Source of the DNA: Pseudoxanthomonas kaohsiungensis
GTDB taxonomy: Bacteria; Pseudomonadota; Gammaproteobacteria; Xanthomonadales; Xanthomonadaceae
DNA length: 64,000 nucleotides
Assembly: GCF_010211765.1 (NCBI RefSeq)
Contig: NZ_PDWO01000009.1
Span: forward strand, 93,421-157,420
Direction of reading: 5' to 3'
Part shown: one piece after another, positions 42,949-54,905 of the stretch
Numbering within the stretch: the stretch's first letter is position 1
How the letters are laid out: every line of letters starts with the position of its first letter
Notes under the pieces: generated by a model
What the model was told of the DNA's origin: nothing
The model's database searches: none
The model's input: the letters and a program-made list of their open reading frames with translations, nothing else
Position numbers and translations under genes: made by a program

Positions 42949-43949
42949 ACGCCCTGACCGCATCGACCGCCTCCCCCGCCCACGGCACGGCCAGGTTCAA
43001 GTGGCTGCTGCAGCGCGAATACTGGGAAAACCGTGGCGGTTTCTTCTGGGCGCCGCTGATCACCGGCGCGATTATCGTCGGCCTGAACCTGATCCTGGCG
43101 GTGATCGGCAGCATCGCCGCGCGCCGCAGCATGGGCAGCAGCGGCTTCGTGTTCGACGACGACACCGACGCCCACCAGATCGGCCAGGCGCTCGGCGCGA
43201 TGGGCGACGGCATGCTGCTCGGCGGCGTGGTGCTGGCCTGCGTGGTGCTCGCCTTCGTGGTGTTCTTCTACGCGCTGGGCTCCCTGTACGACGACCGCCG
43301 CGACCGCAGCGTGCTGTTCTGGAAGTCGCTGCCGGTGTCCGATTCGCAGATGGTCCTCTCCAAGGCCGCCTGGGCGCTGGTGCTGGCGCCGCTGTGGGCG
43401 ATCGGCGTGGGCCTGCTGATCGGCGTGGCGCTGTGGGTGATCTCGGCGCTGACCATCACCGTCAACGGCGTGCCCGCCGCGCACGCGGTGTTCACCCAGT
43501 CGCATCCCATGCGCATCATCGGCGGCGTGCTGGCCTCGCTGCCGGTGTACATGGTCTGGGCGCTGCCGACCGTGGGCTGGCTGATGTTCTGCTCGGCCTG
43601 GGCGCGCTCCAAGCCGTTCCTGTGGGCGGTGCTGGTGCCGGTGCTGGCCTGCGTGGTGATCAGCATGATGACGATCCTGCCGGGCGTGGACATCGCCCAC
43701 GACAAGGTCTGGTACACGGTGGTCTACCGCGGCCTGCTGAGCGTGATCCCCGGCGGCTGGTACCCGGTGGTGGGCGGCGTGGTCGGCGAGTCGGCGCACA
43801 TCGGCACGCCCGACGACCTGGCCGGCGCGATCGACCTGACCCGCAGCTGGCACGTCTTCGCCACGGCCGACCTGTGGATCGGCGCGGTGGTCGGCGTCGC
43901 CTTCATCGCCGCCGCCATCCGCCTGCGCCGCTGGCGCGACGAAGGCTGA
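42945..43949 (+). CDS. ABC transporter permease
   Basis: A 334-residue membrane protein with about six hydrophobic segments (for example FFWAPLITGAIIVGLNLILAV and LLGGVVLACVVLAFVVFFYAL). The loop RDRSVLFWKSLPVSDSQMVLSKA is typical of ABC-2-type permeases that pair with YtrB-like ATPases. The ATG overlaps the stop of the ATPase gene (ATGA). Substrate unknown; release of a toxic compound or sensing of envelope stress is inferred from family context. Confidence 0.92.
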   Translation: MNALTASTASPAHGTARFKWLLQREYWENRGGFFWAPLITGAIIVGLNLILAVIGSIAARRSMGSSGFVFDDDTDAHQIGQALGAMGDGMLLGGVVLACVVLAFVVFFYALGSLYDDRRDRSVLFWKSLPVSDSQMVLSKAAWALVLAPLWAIGVGLLIGVALWVISALTITVNGVPAAHAVFTQSHPMRIIGGVLASLPVYMVWALPTVGWLMFCSAWARSKPFLWAVLVPVLACVVISMMTILPGVDIAHDKVWYTVVYRGLLSVIPGGWYPVVGGVVGESAHIGTPDDLAGAIDLTRSWHVFATADLWIGAVVGVAFIAAAIRLRRWRDEG

Positions 43950-43984
43950 ACTTCCCGCCGCCCCGAACTTGCCGAGGTATCGCG

Positions 43985-44815
43985 ATGCGTCCCGTCCTGA
44001 CCCTGCTGCTTCCGCTGCTGCTCGCCCCGTCCCTGGCCCTGGCCGGCGACAACTGCACCCACACCGCGCCGCGCCAGCTGCAGCTGGACGTGGCCGGGAT
44101 CAGGAAGATCCGGGTCGAGACCAACCAGTTCGACATCGACCTGCGCGCCACCGAGGGCCCGAGCCACGCCGTGCGGGGCCGCGCCTGCGCCAGCAAGCCG
44201 CAGTGGCTGGCGGACCTGACCGTGACCCAGGAGCGCAAGGGCGACACCCTGGTGGTACGCCTGCGCCGCGAGAAGGATCCCGGGCTGTCGAGCCTGTTCG
44301 GCGAGAACTACGCCTGGATGGAGCTGTCGGGCACCGTGCCGGCCGACGTGCTGGTGCAACTGGTGGTCGGCTCGGGGGACGGCTCGATCGACGGCGCCGC
44401 GGCGGCCAGCGCCGACGTCGGCTCCGGCGACGCCGTGCTGCGCAATATTCGCGGGGCGGTGACCGCGAAGGTCGGTTCCGGCGACATCGAGGTCGACGGC
44501 GCCGGCTCGCTCAATGTCCTGTCGATCGGCTCGGGCGACATCAAGGCGCGCGCCATCGGCGGCGCGGTGGAGGTCGGCAGCATTGGTTCCGGCGACTTCG
44601 AGCTGGACGGCGCGCGGGGCGACGTCCGCGTCGGCTCGATCGGATCCGGCGACGCCGAGTTGAACAAGGTCGGCGGCGCGGTCCGGATCGGCTCGGTGGG
44701 CTCGGGCGGCGCGAACGTGCGCGGCGCCGCCAGCCTGTCGGTCGGCTCGATCGGCAGCGGCGGCGTCGACCACAGCGACATCACCGGCGCGGTCGACCTG
44801 CCGCGCCGCGACTGA
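43985..44815 (+). CDS. Secreted beta-repeat protein with GSG[DG] repeats (DUF4097/DUF2807-like)
   Basis: A 276-residue protein with a signal peptide (residues 1-20, ending LALA). From about residue 127 it contains eight repeats of the form [S/D/K][I/V]GSG[D/G] spaced about 17-20 residues apart (VGSGDGSID, VGSGDAVL, VGSGDIEV, IGSGDIKA and so on). These turns are expected to stack into a right-handed beta-helix. Such domains appear in envelope-stress and adhesin-like proteins. It is in the YtrA operon, 35 bp after the permease. Confidence 0.82.
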   Translation: MRPVLTLLLPLLLAPSLALAGDNCTHTAPRQLQLDVAGIRKIRVETNQFDIDLRATEGPSHAVRGRACASKPQWLADLTVTQERKGDTLVVRLRREKDPGLSSLFGENYAWMELSGTVPADVLVQLVVGSGDGSIDGAAAASADVGSGDAVLRNIRGAVTAKVGSGDIEVDGAGSLNVLSIGSGDIKARAIGGAVEVGSIGSGDFELDGARGDVRVGSIGSGDAELNKVGGAVRIGSVGSGGANVRGAASLSVGSIGSGGVDHSDITGAVDLPRRD

Positions 44816-44835
44816 AACCCTGACGGAGAGCCATC

Positions 44836-45504
44836 ATGAACCTCCATCCGCGCCGCCTCCTCCTGCCCCTGCTGCTGGCTGCCGTGCTGCCGCTGGGCGC
44901 GCATGCCGCCGACGCCAGCGAAAGCGAAATCAGCCGCGAGATCAGCGCCGAGCTGGCCGAGGCGCGCAAGGAAGTCCGCAGCGAGCTGGCCGCCGCCCGC
45001 GCCGAACTGGAAACGGGCAACCTGGAGCTGGGCGACGGCCTCCATTTCGGCAAGTCCGGCAAGCGCGCCCATGCCGACGCTTCGCTGCCGCGCGCGGAAA
45101 TCACCCCGCGCGGCGACTTCCTGGTCGACGGCAAGGCCGTGGCCATCGATGCGCGCCAGCGCGAGGCACTGCTCGCCTACCGCCGCCAGGTGCTGGACAT
45201 CGCCCTGGCCGGGATCGACATCGGCGAACGCAGCGCGCAGATGGCCATCGACGCGGTCGACCGCGGGATCTTCAGCCTGATGCTCAGCGCCATGACCGGC
45301 AGCCTCGAGCGCAACCTGGAGAAGACCATCAAGGCGTCGATCGAGCCGGGCATCATCCAGATCTGCCAGGGCCTGCCGGCGCTGCACGCCTCGCAACAGC
45401 TCCTGGCGCAGAGCCTGCCGCAGTTCCGGCCCTACGCCACCCTGGAGGCGGACGACGTCAAGGGCTGCGAGACCGATGTCCGCCGGGAATTCGCACTGAA
45501 CTGA
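44836..45504 (+). CDS. Periplasmic DUF2884-like protein (YggN type)
   Basis: A 222-residue secreted protein. Residues 1-24 form a signal peptide. A helical Glu/Arg/Ala-rich segment (28-65) precedes the conserved core AEITPRGDFLVDGKAVAIDARQREALLAYR. The C-terminal region has two cysteines (ICQGLPALHASQQLL and GCETDV) that may form a disulfide. It is clearly related to the next gene. No biochemical function is known for the family. It follows the repeat protein by 20 bp. Confidence 0.82.
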   Translation: MNLHPRRLLLPLLLAAVLPLGAHAADASESEISREISAELAEARKEVRSELAAARAELETGNLELGDGLHFGKSGKRAHADASLPRAEITPRGDFLVDGKAVAIDARQREALLAYRRQVLDIALAGIDIGERSAQMAIDAVDRGIFSLMLSAMTGSLERNLEKTIKASIEPGIIQICQGLPALHASQQLLAQSLPQFRPYATLEADDVKGCETDVRREFALN

Positions 45505-45515
45505 AGGAACCGACC

Positions 45516-46238
45516 ATGCGCAAGCTCCATGCCCTGACCCTGTTCGCCCTGCTGCCGCTGGCCGCCTGCGGCAACAACGACCCGGCGCCGTCCACCGATG
45601 CCGGCGGCCAGGCCGGCACCGCCGCGCCGGCCAATACCGCCCTGGGCCGCAAGATCCAGGAGGCCATGGCCGAGGCCAGCCGCGAGCTGGCCAGCGAGAA
45701 CATCCGCGTGGGCGAGGAATCCGGCGAGCCCAAGGCCGAGATCAGCCCGCAGGGCGACTTCATCGTCGGCGGCAAGCCGGTGGCGGTGGACGAGGCGCAA
45801 CGCAAGCTGCTGCTGGCCCATCGCGCCAACCTGGTCGCCGTCGCGCAGGCCGGCATCGCGGTCGGCATGCAGGGTGCGGACCTGGGCCTGGAAGCGGCCA
45901 CCGGCGCGCTCAAGAGCGTGTTCAACGGCGACAGCGAGGAGTTCAGCAAGGAGATGGAGGCGCGCGGCAAGCAGATCGAGGCCGACGCCATGAAGATCTG
46001 CGACGCCCTGCCGCCGCTGCTGGCCTCGCAGCAGGCACTCGCCGCAGCCCTGCCCGCCTTCCAGCCCTACGCGACCATGGACCAGACCGACATCGACGAC
46101 TGCCGCCACGACGGCGATTACGACTTCAACCAGGCCGGCGCGAACGCCAGCGTGCATACCGAACGCGATACGGACTCCGGGCACGCCACCGATGCCGCCG
46201 CCGAGGCCGACGCGGCAGCCGCCCGCCCGCAGGACTGA
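45516..46238 (+). CDS. DUF2884-like lipoprotein, paralogue of the preceding gene
   Basis: A 240-residue lipoprotein with lipobox LAAC (Cys at about residue 18). The core AEISPQGDFIVGGKPVAVDEAQRKLLLAHR aligns with AEITPRGDFLVDGKAVAIDA of the upstream gene, and ICDALPPLLASQQ aligns with ICQGLPALHASQQ, so the pair arose by tandem duplication. The C-terminal tail is Asp/Ala-rich and probably disordered. Last gene of the YtrA operon. Confidence 0.83.
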   Translation: MRKLHALTLFALLPLAACGNNDPAPSTDAGGQAGTAAPANTALGRKIQEAMAEASRELASENIRVGEESGEPKAEISPQGDFIVGGKPVAVDEAQRKLLLAHRANLVAVAQAGIAVGMQGADLGLEAATGALKSVFNGDSEEFSKEMEARGKQIEADAMKICDALPPLLASQQALAAALPAFQPYATMDQTDIDDCRHDGDYDFNQAGANASVHTERDTDSGHATDAAAEADAAAARPQD

Positions 46239-46484
46239 TCGCTTTACCTCCCCCCGGCCGGACACGCCACGTGCGCGCCGCCGGTGGGGTCCGGCCATGA
46301 CACGGCTGGATGACATGGCTGGCGGGGACCCCTGGGCTGAAAGTCCGGGGTCTTCGGGTCCTCGCGTGGTTCCGCTGCTTTGCGCCGCGTTGCGCTGCTC
46401 TTGGGCAAAGCCAACCCCTGAGCCAGAGCCAGAGCGGGAGCCGGAACCAAAGGCAGCCGCAGGTCGCTGGCTCCGGACGGGGCC

Positions 46485-46588
46485 GCCGTGCCCCGGGGAT
46501 CGGGTGCACCGCTCGGGCGGACGTCCTGTCCGCACTCGCGGCCGTGGCACATCCCTGTGCCACTTGCCCCCGATCCCCGGGACACGGC
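46485..46588 (-). repeat. Cloverleaf-like repeat R1, candidate RsmA/CsrA-binding RNA element
   Basis: Sense strand minus. Closing stem: 46485-46504 pairs with 46569-46588 (19 of 20). Hairpin A (46563-46544): stem GUGGCACA/UGUGCCAC, loop GGGA. Linker GGCCGCGAGU. Hairpin B (46533-46517): stem GCGGAC/GUCCGC, loop AGGAC. Then CCGAGCGG. Both loops show GGA in the frame ACA(N)GGA(U/C)GU, which is the CsrA/RsmA consensus. Same subfamily as R4: the flanks GAGGACGCCGTG and CACGGCGGCCCC are shared. Confidence 0.7.
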
Positions 46589-46705
46589 GTCCTCGGCGCT
46601 TTAGGGGCAGGTCGTTGATCGGACTTCCAGAAGCAGCAGCCGGGCCCGGCATGGCCGGACGGAAACAACCGAAGCCACTACCCCCAAAGCGCATGCAAGA
46701 CGTGG

Positions 46706-46798
46706 CGGACCGTGGGGGTCGTGGCAGCGGACAGGGATGTCCGCGGTAGCGAGTCCGCACAGGGATGTGCGGTCGAGCGGCCACGACCCCACGGTCCG
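46706..46798 (+). repeat. Cloverleaf-like repeat R2, candidate RsmA/CsrA-binding RNA element
   Basis: Sense strand plus. Closing stem 46706-46724 with 46781-46798 (one bulged G). Hairpin A (46727-46744): GCGGACA/UGUCCGC with loop GGGA. Linker GGUAGCGAGU (46745-46754). Hairpin B (46755-46772): CCGCACA/UGUGCGG with loop GGGA. Then UCGAGCGG. Both hairpins contain the exact ACAGGGAUGU sequence. Same subfamily as R3. Confidence 0.72.
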
Positions 46799-46801
46799 TC
46801 A

Positions 46802-46970
46802 CGGCTCAGCCCGAAGCTGCCGCGCCCTGCCAGCCGGAACCTGCTACGCCCTGCCGGCCCGAGGCCGATCCACCGCGGCTCAGCCCGAAGCTGCTACGCC
46901 CCGCCAACCGGAAGCTGCTGCACCCCTGCCAGCCCGAGGCCTATACGCCGGAGCTCAACCCGACCCCGCT
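46802..46970 (+). repeat. 74-bp tandem repeat, about 2.3 copies
   Basis: Units begin CGGCTCAGCCCGAAG at 46802 and 46876, with a partial third near 46949 (GGAGCTCAACCCG). The unit contains shorter CTGCTACGCCC-type subrepeats. The start of the unit, GGCTCAGCCCGAAG, also follows R3 on its sense strand (48704-48688), so it is part of the R2/R3 repeat unit that has been amplified here. Confidence 0.65.
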
Positions 46971-46997
46971 CGATCGCGGTCCAACGCCGCAAACCGC

Positions 46998-48473
<1,476 letters not shown>

Positions 48474-48697
48474 GACCGTCTCCAGTGAGGATGGACTACG
48501 GCGGGCGGCCGGCAGGACCGGCGGCTGGCTGGAACCGGGAGGATACGCCAGCGTCTGCGGGCGCTGCGTGGTTGCGTTCGACGGAAACATGCTGCAAGGG
48601 CAACTCCAAGAACAGGCACAACACCAACGGCGACAACAACTGCCAACACGACCGCAACCGCACCCGCAGCTCATCACGGTGGTCGACTTCGGGCTGA

Positions 48698-50758
<2,061 letters not shown>

Positions 50759-50793
50759 CGCTCCAGGCATCCCGGTACGATCGCCGGCCGATC

Positions 50794-50870
50794 GTAGAGC
50801 GGGGCTCGCCCCGCTGCTCCTGGCTTTATCGCGAGACGTCCGGAAAGCAGCGGGGCAAGCCCCGCTCTAC
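50794..50870. repeat. Paired GTAG-type palindromes
   Basis: 50794-50815 (GTAG, stem AGCGGGG/CCCCGCT) and its inverted partner 50849-50870 (ending CTAC), separated by 33 bp. Same family as at 4470-4543, with a shared CGTCCGGAAAGC spacer segment in both pairs. Located between purB and the beta-lactamase gene. Confidence 0.85.
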
Positions 50871-50961
50871 GCGGCATCGTGGGCACACCGCGCCGCGTGG
50901 AAGACCGGCCGCGTGCCGCGCGGCTGCTAGAGTGGCCAGCCCGAACGCAGCGGAACGATCC

Positions 50962-51867
50962 ATGCGACTGCTCGAAACCGCCGGCGCGCTGGCGACCCTG
51001 CTGGCCCTGTCACTGGCAACCTCCAGCGCCAGCGCCGCCCCCGCAACGCCGGCCGCCGCCTGCCCCGCCGACGCCGGCTGGGACGACCCCTCGCCGCCCG
51101 TCCATGTCTTCGGCAACACCTGGTATGTCGGCACCTGCGGCATCACCGCCCTGCTGGTGACCTCGCCGCAGGGTCACGTGCTGCTCGACGGCGGCACCGC
51201 CAGGGGTGCGGCGCTGATCGAGGACAACATCCGCGCCGCCGGCTTCAAGCTTGAGGACGTGAAGTACATCGTCGGCTCGCACGAGCATTTCGACCACGCC
51301 GGCGGCATCGCCGCGCTGCAGGCGGCCACCGGTGCGACCGTGGTCGCGCTCGAGCCGGCCGCGGTCGTGCTCGAACGCGGCGGCAGCGATCGCGGCGACC
51401 CGCAGTACGGGCAGCTGGACCCCATGGCGCCGGTCGCCGGCGTACGCCGCATCGCCGACGGCGAGGTGCTGGCGCTGGGCCCGCTGCGGCTCACCGCCCA
51501 CGCCACGCCCGGCCATGCGCCGGGGAGCACCAGCTGGACCTGGCGCTCCTGCGAGGCCGGCTCGTGCCGCGACATCGCCTACGTCGACAGCCTCACCGCG
51601 ATCTCGGACGACCAGTGGCGCTTCACCGACCCGGCCAACGCCGGCTACGTCGCCGGATTCCGCCGCACCCTGGACGCGGTCGCCGCCCTGCCCTGCGATA
51701 TCCTGGTCACCCCGCATCCGGGCGCCAGCGCACTGTGGTCGCGACTGGGCCCCGGCGCCAGCCAGCCGCTGGCGGGCGACGGCGCCTGCCGCGCCTACGC
51801 CGCCCAGGCCCGCGCGCGCCTCGACAAGCGCCTGGCCGACGAAGCCGCCGCGCCGCCGGCACGCTGA
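50962..51867 (+). CDS. Subclass B3 metallo-beta-lactamase
   Basis: A 301-residue secreted enzyme. Residues 1-26 form a signal peptide. Zinc ligands are complete: H107-E-H109-F-D111-H112 (the HxHxDH motif), His185 in [13 protein letters not shown], and His252 in TPHPGAS. The PGHxxGSTSW form is that of subclass B3 (L1, FEZ, BJP and relatives). B3 enzymes hydrolyse most beta-lactams, including carbapenems. There is no adjacent ampR-like regulator or mobile element, so it is probably intrinsic. Whether it is expressed at a protective level is unknown. Confidence 0.9.
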   Translation: MRLLETAGALATLLALSLATSSASAAPATPAAACPADAGWDDPSPPVHVFGNTWYVGTCGITALLVTSPQGHVLLDGGTARGAALIEDNIRAAGFKLEDVKYIVGSHEHFDHAGGIAALQAATGATVVALEPAAVVLERGGSDRGDPQYGQLDPMAPVAGVRRIADGEVLALGPLRLTAHATPGHAPGSTSWTWRSCEAGSCRDIAYVDSLTAISDDQWRFTDPANAGYVAGFRRTLDAVAALPCDILVTPHPGASALWSRLGPGASQPLAGDGACRAYAAQARARLDKRLADEAAAPPAR

Positions 51868-51892
51868 ACCGCCCCACACGACGCGATCCGAC

Positions 51893-52291
51893 GTGCAACT
51901 GCTGATCAACATCGACGTCGACGACCTGGCCCGCGCCGAGGCGTTCTACCGCGATGCGTTCGGCCTGGCCGCCGCGCGCCGCTTCGGCGACGCCGTGCTC
52001 GAGATGACCGGCGCACCCGTACCGTTCTACCTGCTGCGCAAGGATGCCGGCAGCGAAGGCGCGGCCGGTTCGGCGCGCGACTACCGGCGGCACTGGACGC
52101 CGCTCCACCTGGACATCGTGGTCGAAGACCTGGACGCGGCCCTGGCCCGCGCGCTGGCCGCCGGCGCCCGCGCCGAAGGCGAGGTACGCGAAGCCGCGTG
52201 GGGCCGCATCATGCAGCTGGCCGACCCGTTCGGCCACGGCTGGTGCCTGCTCCAGTTCCTCGGCCGCGGTTACGACGAGATCGCCTCATGA
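51893..52291 (+). CDS. VOC-family (glyoxalase/bleomycin-resistance-like) protein
   Basis: A 132-residue protein from the GTG at 51893. The vicinal-oxygen-chelate fold is seen as two beta-alpha-beta halves: LINIDVDDLARAEAFYRDAFGL and LHLDIVVEDLDAALARALAAGA, ending with DPFGHGWCLLQF. Metal-ligand residues of true glyoxalase I are not all evident, so the activity is unknown. It overlaps the following gene by four bases (ATGA). Confidence 0.87.
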   Translation: MQLLINIDVDDLARAEAFYRDAFGLAAARRFGDAVLEMTGAPVPFYLLRKDAGSEGAAGSARDYRRHWTPLHLDIVVEDLDAALARALAAGARAEGEVREAAWGRIMQLADPFGHGWCLLQFLGRGYDEIAS

Positions 52292-53541
52292 GCTCCCGCA
52301 AGAAGACTTCCCCCGCCGCCCTGCCGTTCGAGGTCGACGCCGCCGCCCTGCCGCCGCTGGGCATGGACCCGGCGGTGTTCCTGCGCGACTACTGGCACAA
52401 GCGCCCGCTGCTGGTCCGCAACGCCTTCCCCGGCTTCCAGACCCCGCTCATGCCCGACGACCTGGCCGGCCTGGCCTGCGAGGACGGCGTGCTGGCGAGG
52501 CTGATCAGCCACGACCGCGGCAGCGGCCGCTGGGACGTGCGCACCGGCCCGTTCGCCGAGGACGACTTCCCCGGCCTGCCCGACCACGACTGGACCCTGC
52601 TGGTCCAGGACGTCGACAAATGGGATCCGGACGTGGCCGCGCTGCTGGAGCAGTTCCGCTTCCTGCCGCGCTGGCGCATCGACGACGTGATGGTCAGCTT
52701 CGCCGCCACCGGCGGCTCGGTCGGCGCGCACGTGGACCACTACGACGTGTTCCTGCTGCAGGCTTACGGCCATCGCCGCTGGCAGATCGACGCCCGCGTG
52801 GCGATGGGCCAGCCTGCCCCGGACCTGGGTTTCCAGGAGGACGTGGCGATCAAACTGCTGCGCCACTTCGAACCCACCCACGACTGGGTGCTGGGCCCGG
52901 GCGACATGCTCTACCTGCCGCCGCTGGTGCCGCACCACGGCGTGGCCGAGGACCCGTGCCTGACCTTCTCGGTCGGCATGCGCGCGCCCTCCTCCTCGGA
53001 GCTGATCGGCGACTGGCTCGACGAGGTGCTGGTCGATGCCGACGAGGCGATCCGCTACCACGACGAGGACCTGGCCGTGCCGGCCGATCCCAACGAGATC
53101 GACACCGCGGCCATGAACCGCGTGGTCGAGGCGCTGAATGCCATCCGGATGAACGACCCGGACCGGCTGGGCGACTGGTTCGGCCGCTTCATCACCACCT
53201 ACCGCGCCGCCGGCGAGGTCATCCCCGGCGGCGAGCCGCGCCCGCGCATCGAACTGGAATGGGACCTGGCCCACGGCGCGGCGCTGCAACGCCACCCGGC
53301 CTCGCGCCTGGCCTGGCGCCGGCGCCACGACGACGGCGCCAGCCTGTACTGCAGCGGCCGCGCGCTGGTCGTGCCGGTCGAGGATGCGATCCTGCTGGCC
53401 GATGCCACCGTGCTGGATGGCCCGGCCTGGGAATCGCTTTCGCAGGACGGCCGCGACGCCGCCTACGCGCTCTACCAGGCCGGCCACTACGGACTGCTGG
53501 CCGACGACCCGGACGAGGACGGCGAGGACGGCGACGCATGA
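52288..53541 (+). CDS. roxA: JmjC cupin oxygenase, RoxA/YcfD-like ribosomal protein hydroxylase
   Basis: A 417-residue Fe(II)/2-oxoglutarate dioxygenase. The N-terminal DYWHKRPLLVRNAFP and SFAATGGSVGAHVDHYDVFLLQ are typical of the family. The iron ligands are His and Asp of HVDHYD and a second His in VPHHGVAED. The E. coli homologue hydroxylates an arginine of ribosomal protein L16. The C-terminal acidic tail (DDPDEDGEDGD) is short. It overlaps the VOC gene and the GNAT gene (ATGA at both ends), forming a tight three-gene unit. Confidence 0.9.
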   Translation: MSSRKKTSPAALPFEVDAAALPPLGMDPAVFLRDYWHKRPLLVRNAFPGFQTPLMPDDLAGLACEDGVLARLISHDRGSGRWDVRTGPFAEDDFPGLPDHDWTLLVQDVDKWDPDVAALLEQFRFLPRWRIDDVMVSFAATGGSVGAHVDHYDVFLLQAYGHRRWQIDARVAMGQPAPDLGFQEDVAIKLLRHFEPTHDWVLGPGDMLYLPPLVPHHGVAEDPCLTFSVGMRAPSSSELIGDWLDEVLVDADEAIRYHDEDLAVPADPNEIDTAAMNRVVEALNAIRMNDPDRLGDWFGRFITTYRAAGEVIPGGEPRPRIELEWDLAHGAALQRHPASRLAWRRRHDDGASLYCSGRALVVPVEDAILLADATVLDGPAWESLSQDGRDAAYALYQAGHYGLLADDPDEDGEDGDA

Positions 53542-54437
53542 GCGCCGCGGTTTCCATCGTCGCGGCCGAGTACGCCCAGGACCACGCACGCCTGCATGCG
53601 TTGCGCACCACCGTGTTCATCGACGAACAGCAGGTGCCGGCCGCGCTGGAGCGCGACGCACTCGACCCGCTCAGCTTCCATGTCATGGCGCTGGATGCCG
53701 ACGGCCGCCTGCTGGGCACCGCGCGCCTGACCCCGGACCGGCGGATCGGCCGGATGGCGGTGCTGGCGAGCGAGCGCGGGCGCGGGATCGGCGAGGCGAT
53801 GCTGGCCGGGCTGCTCGAGGAGGCGCGGCGGCGCGGCTGGACCGAGGTCACCCTGCACGCGCAGCTGCATGCGCTGCCGTTCTACGCACGCGCCGGGTTC
53901 GTGCCTTCCGGTCCGGTGTTCGAAGAGGCCGGGATCGGCCATCGCCTGATGCGCCGGCGGCTGCCGGGCGCCAGCCCGGTCGAGGACGCCGACGCCGCCG
54001 CCGCGGTGCTGATCGCCCTGGCCACCCACGCGCGCCGCGAGCTGGCGCTGTACAGCCGGGCGATGGACCCGGGGCTGCTGGACCGCAAGGACGTGCTGGA
54101 CGCGCTGCGCCGCTTCGCCGTCCGCCCCGGCGAGCGGCGGCTGCGGATCCTGCTGCAGGATGCGGCGACCCCGCAGCGGTCGGGCGCGCCGATCCTGCCG
54201 CTGGCCCAGCGCCTGCCCAGCGTGTTCGCCTTCCGCGAGGTCAAGGACCCGGTCGATGCGCGCTATCCGTCGGCCTTCGCCTTCAACGACACGGGCGGCG
54301 CGCTGTTCCGGCCGCTGGGCCATCGCTTCGATGGCGAGGGCGGGGTCGAGGACGGCCCGCTCGCGCGCCGCCTGCAACTGGAGTTCGACCGGATCTGGGA
54401 ACGCTCCCGCCCCTGCACCGAGTACCGCGTCCTGTAG
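53538..54437 (+). CDS. GNAT acetyltransferase fused to a C-terminal DUF7931-like domain
   Basis: A 299-residue two-domain protein. Residues 1-140 are an ElaA-type GNAT domain (IDEQQVPAALERDALDPLSFHV, then the acetyl-CoA loop SERGRGIGEAMLAG). Residues 150-299 (LIALATHARRELALYSRAMDP) form a helical/phospholipase-D-like region seen fused in xanthomonads. The TAG stop at 54435-54437 is the first part of a GTAG palindrome. Substrate unknown; its overlap with roxA suggests a linked role. Confidence 0.83.
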   Translation: MSAAVSIVAAEYAQDHARLHALRTTVFIDEQQVPAALERDALDPLSFHVMALDADGRLLGTARLTPDRRIGRMAVLASERGRGIGEAMLAGLLEEARRRGWTEVTLHAQLHALPFYARAGFVPSGPVFEEAGIGHRLMRRRLPGASPVEDADAAAAVLIALATHARRELALYSRAMDPGLLDRKDVLDALRRFAVRPGERRLRILLQDAATPQRSGAPILPLAQRLPSVFAFREVKDPVDARYPSAFAFNDTGGALFRPLGHRFDGEGGVEDGPLARRLQLEFDRIWERSRPCTEYRVL

Positions 54438-54584
54438 GAGCCCATCTTCATGGGCGACCCGACGTCGGCGTGCGTGGCCGTCGCCATCGGGGCGGCGTCG
54501 GGTCGCCCATGAGGATGGGCTCCTACCACTTGCGTCGCCGGTTCCAGCAGCTTTTTGTAGGAGCCGATTCATCGGCGACCCGAC
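54434..54584. repeat. Three longer GTAG-type palindromes (GTAGGAGCCC family)
   Basis: 54434-54464 starts GTAGGAGCCCATCTTCATG and is matched by the inverted copy 54496-54526; a third copy is at 54557-54584. Each contains the loop-proximal sequence GGCGACCCGAC. This is a second GTAG subfamily, different from the AGCGGGG type. Confidence 0.8.
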
Positions 54585-54905
54585 GCCACCCGGCAAACGA
54601 CCCCCTCCCGGCTCCCCCGTCCGGCCCGCCCGCAGGCGCCACACCCGACTTCATCCGCCCTGCCCGACACCAGGCGCACGCCGCCGCCGACTCGCATCGC
54701 TGGCCGTCGCCTACCGGGAATGTCCTCCCACGCCTGGCCCGCGACAGTGTGAACCGCCGCACCCCCGTGACCCCCGGACCGGGAAATCCGGCCTTCGTCT
54801 AGGTCCCTGAACGGGCGATGGGGGGTATACTTTTGCGGCTATCACGCCCGCAACGCCGGGCCTGGGCCGGTTGCGGCCCATCCCCCACCCAGACGCGACT
54901 CCATC
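54585..54905 (+). promoter_or_regulatory. sucA upstream region with a possible promoter
   Basis: About 320 bp without a gene. A -10-like TATACT lies at 54826-54831, 75 bp before the sucA GTG. No good -35 box is seen at the right distance, so the assignment is weak. Nothing else is recognised in this stretch. Confidence 0.3.

Larger units (their letters stand above)
46239..46997. other. Gene-free region with repeats R1, R2 and a 74-bp tandem repeat
   Basis: No credible coding sequence. It holds the structured repeats R1 (46485-46588, minus) and R2 (46706-46798, plus) about 117 bp apart, and a 74-bp tandem repeat from 46802. Before R1, the stretch 46415-46450 is a simple GAGCCA/GAGCCG-like hexamer run. 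Open frames here read across palindromes and are not supported by codon pattern or ribosome-binding sites. Confidence 0.75.

Noticed and set aside
46192..46749. Open frames across the fumC spacers (also 48720-49349, 46737-48488 and others)
   Set aside because: They read through R1-R4 palindromes, lack ribosome-binding sites and domains, and share sequence only because the repeats do.
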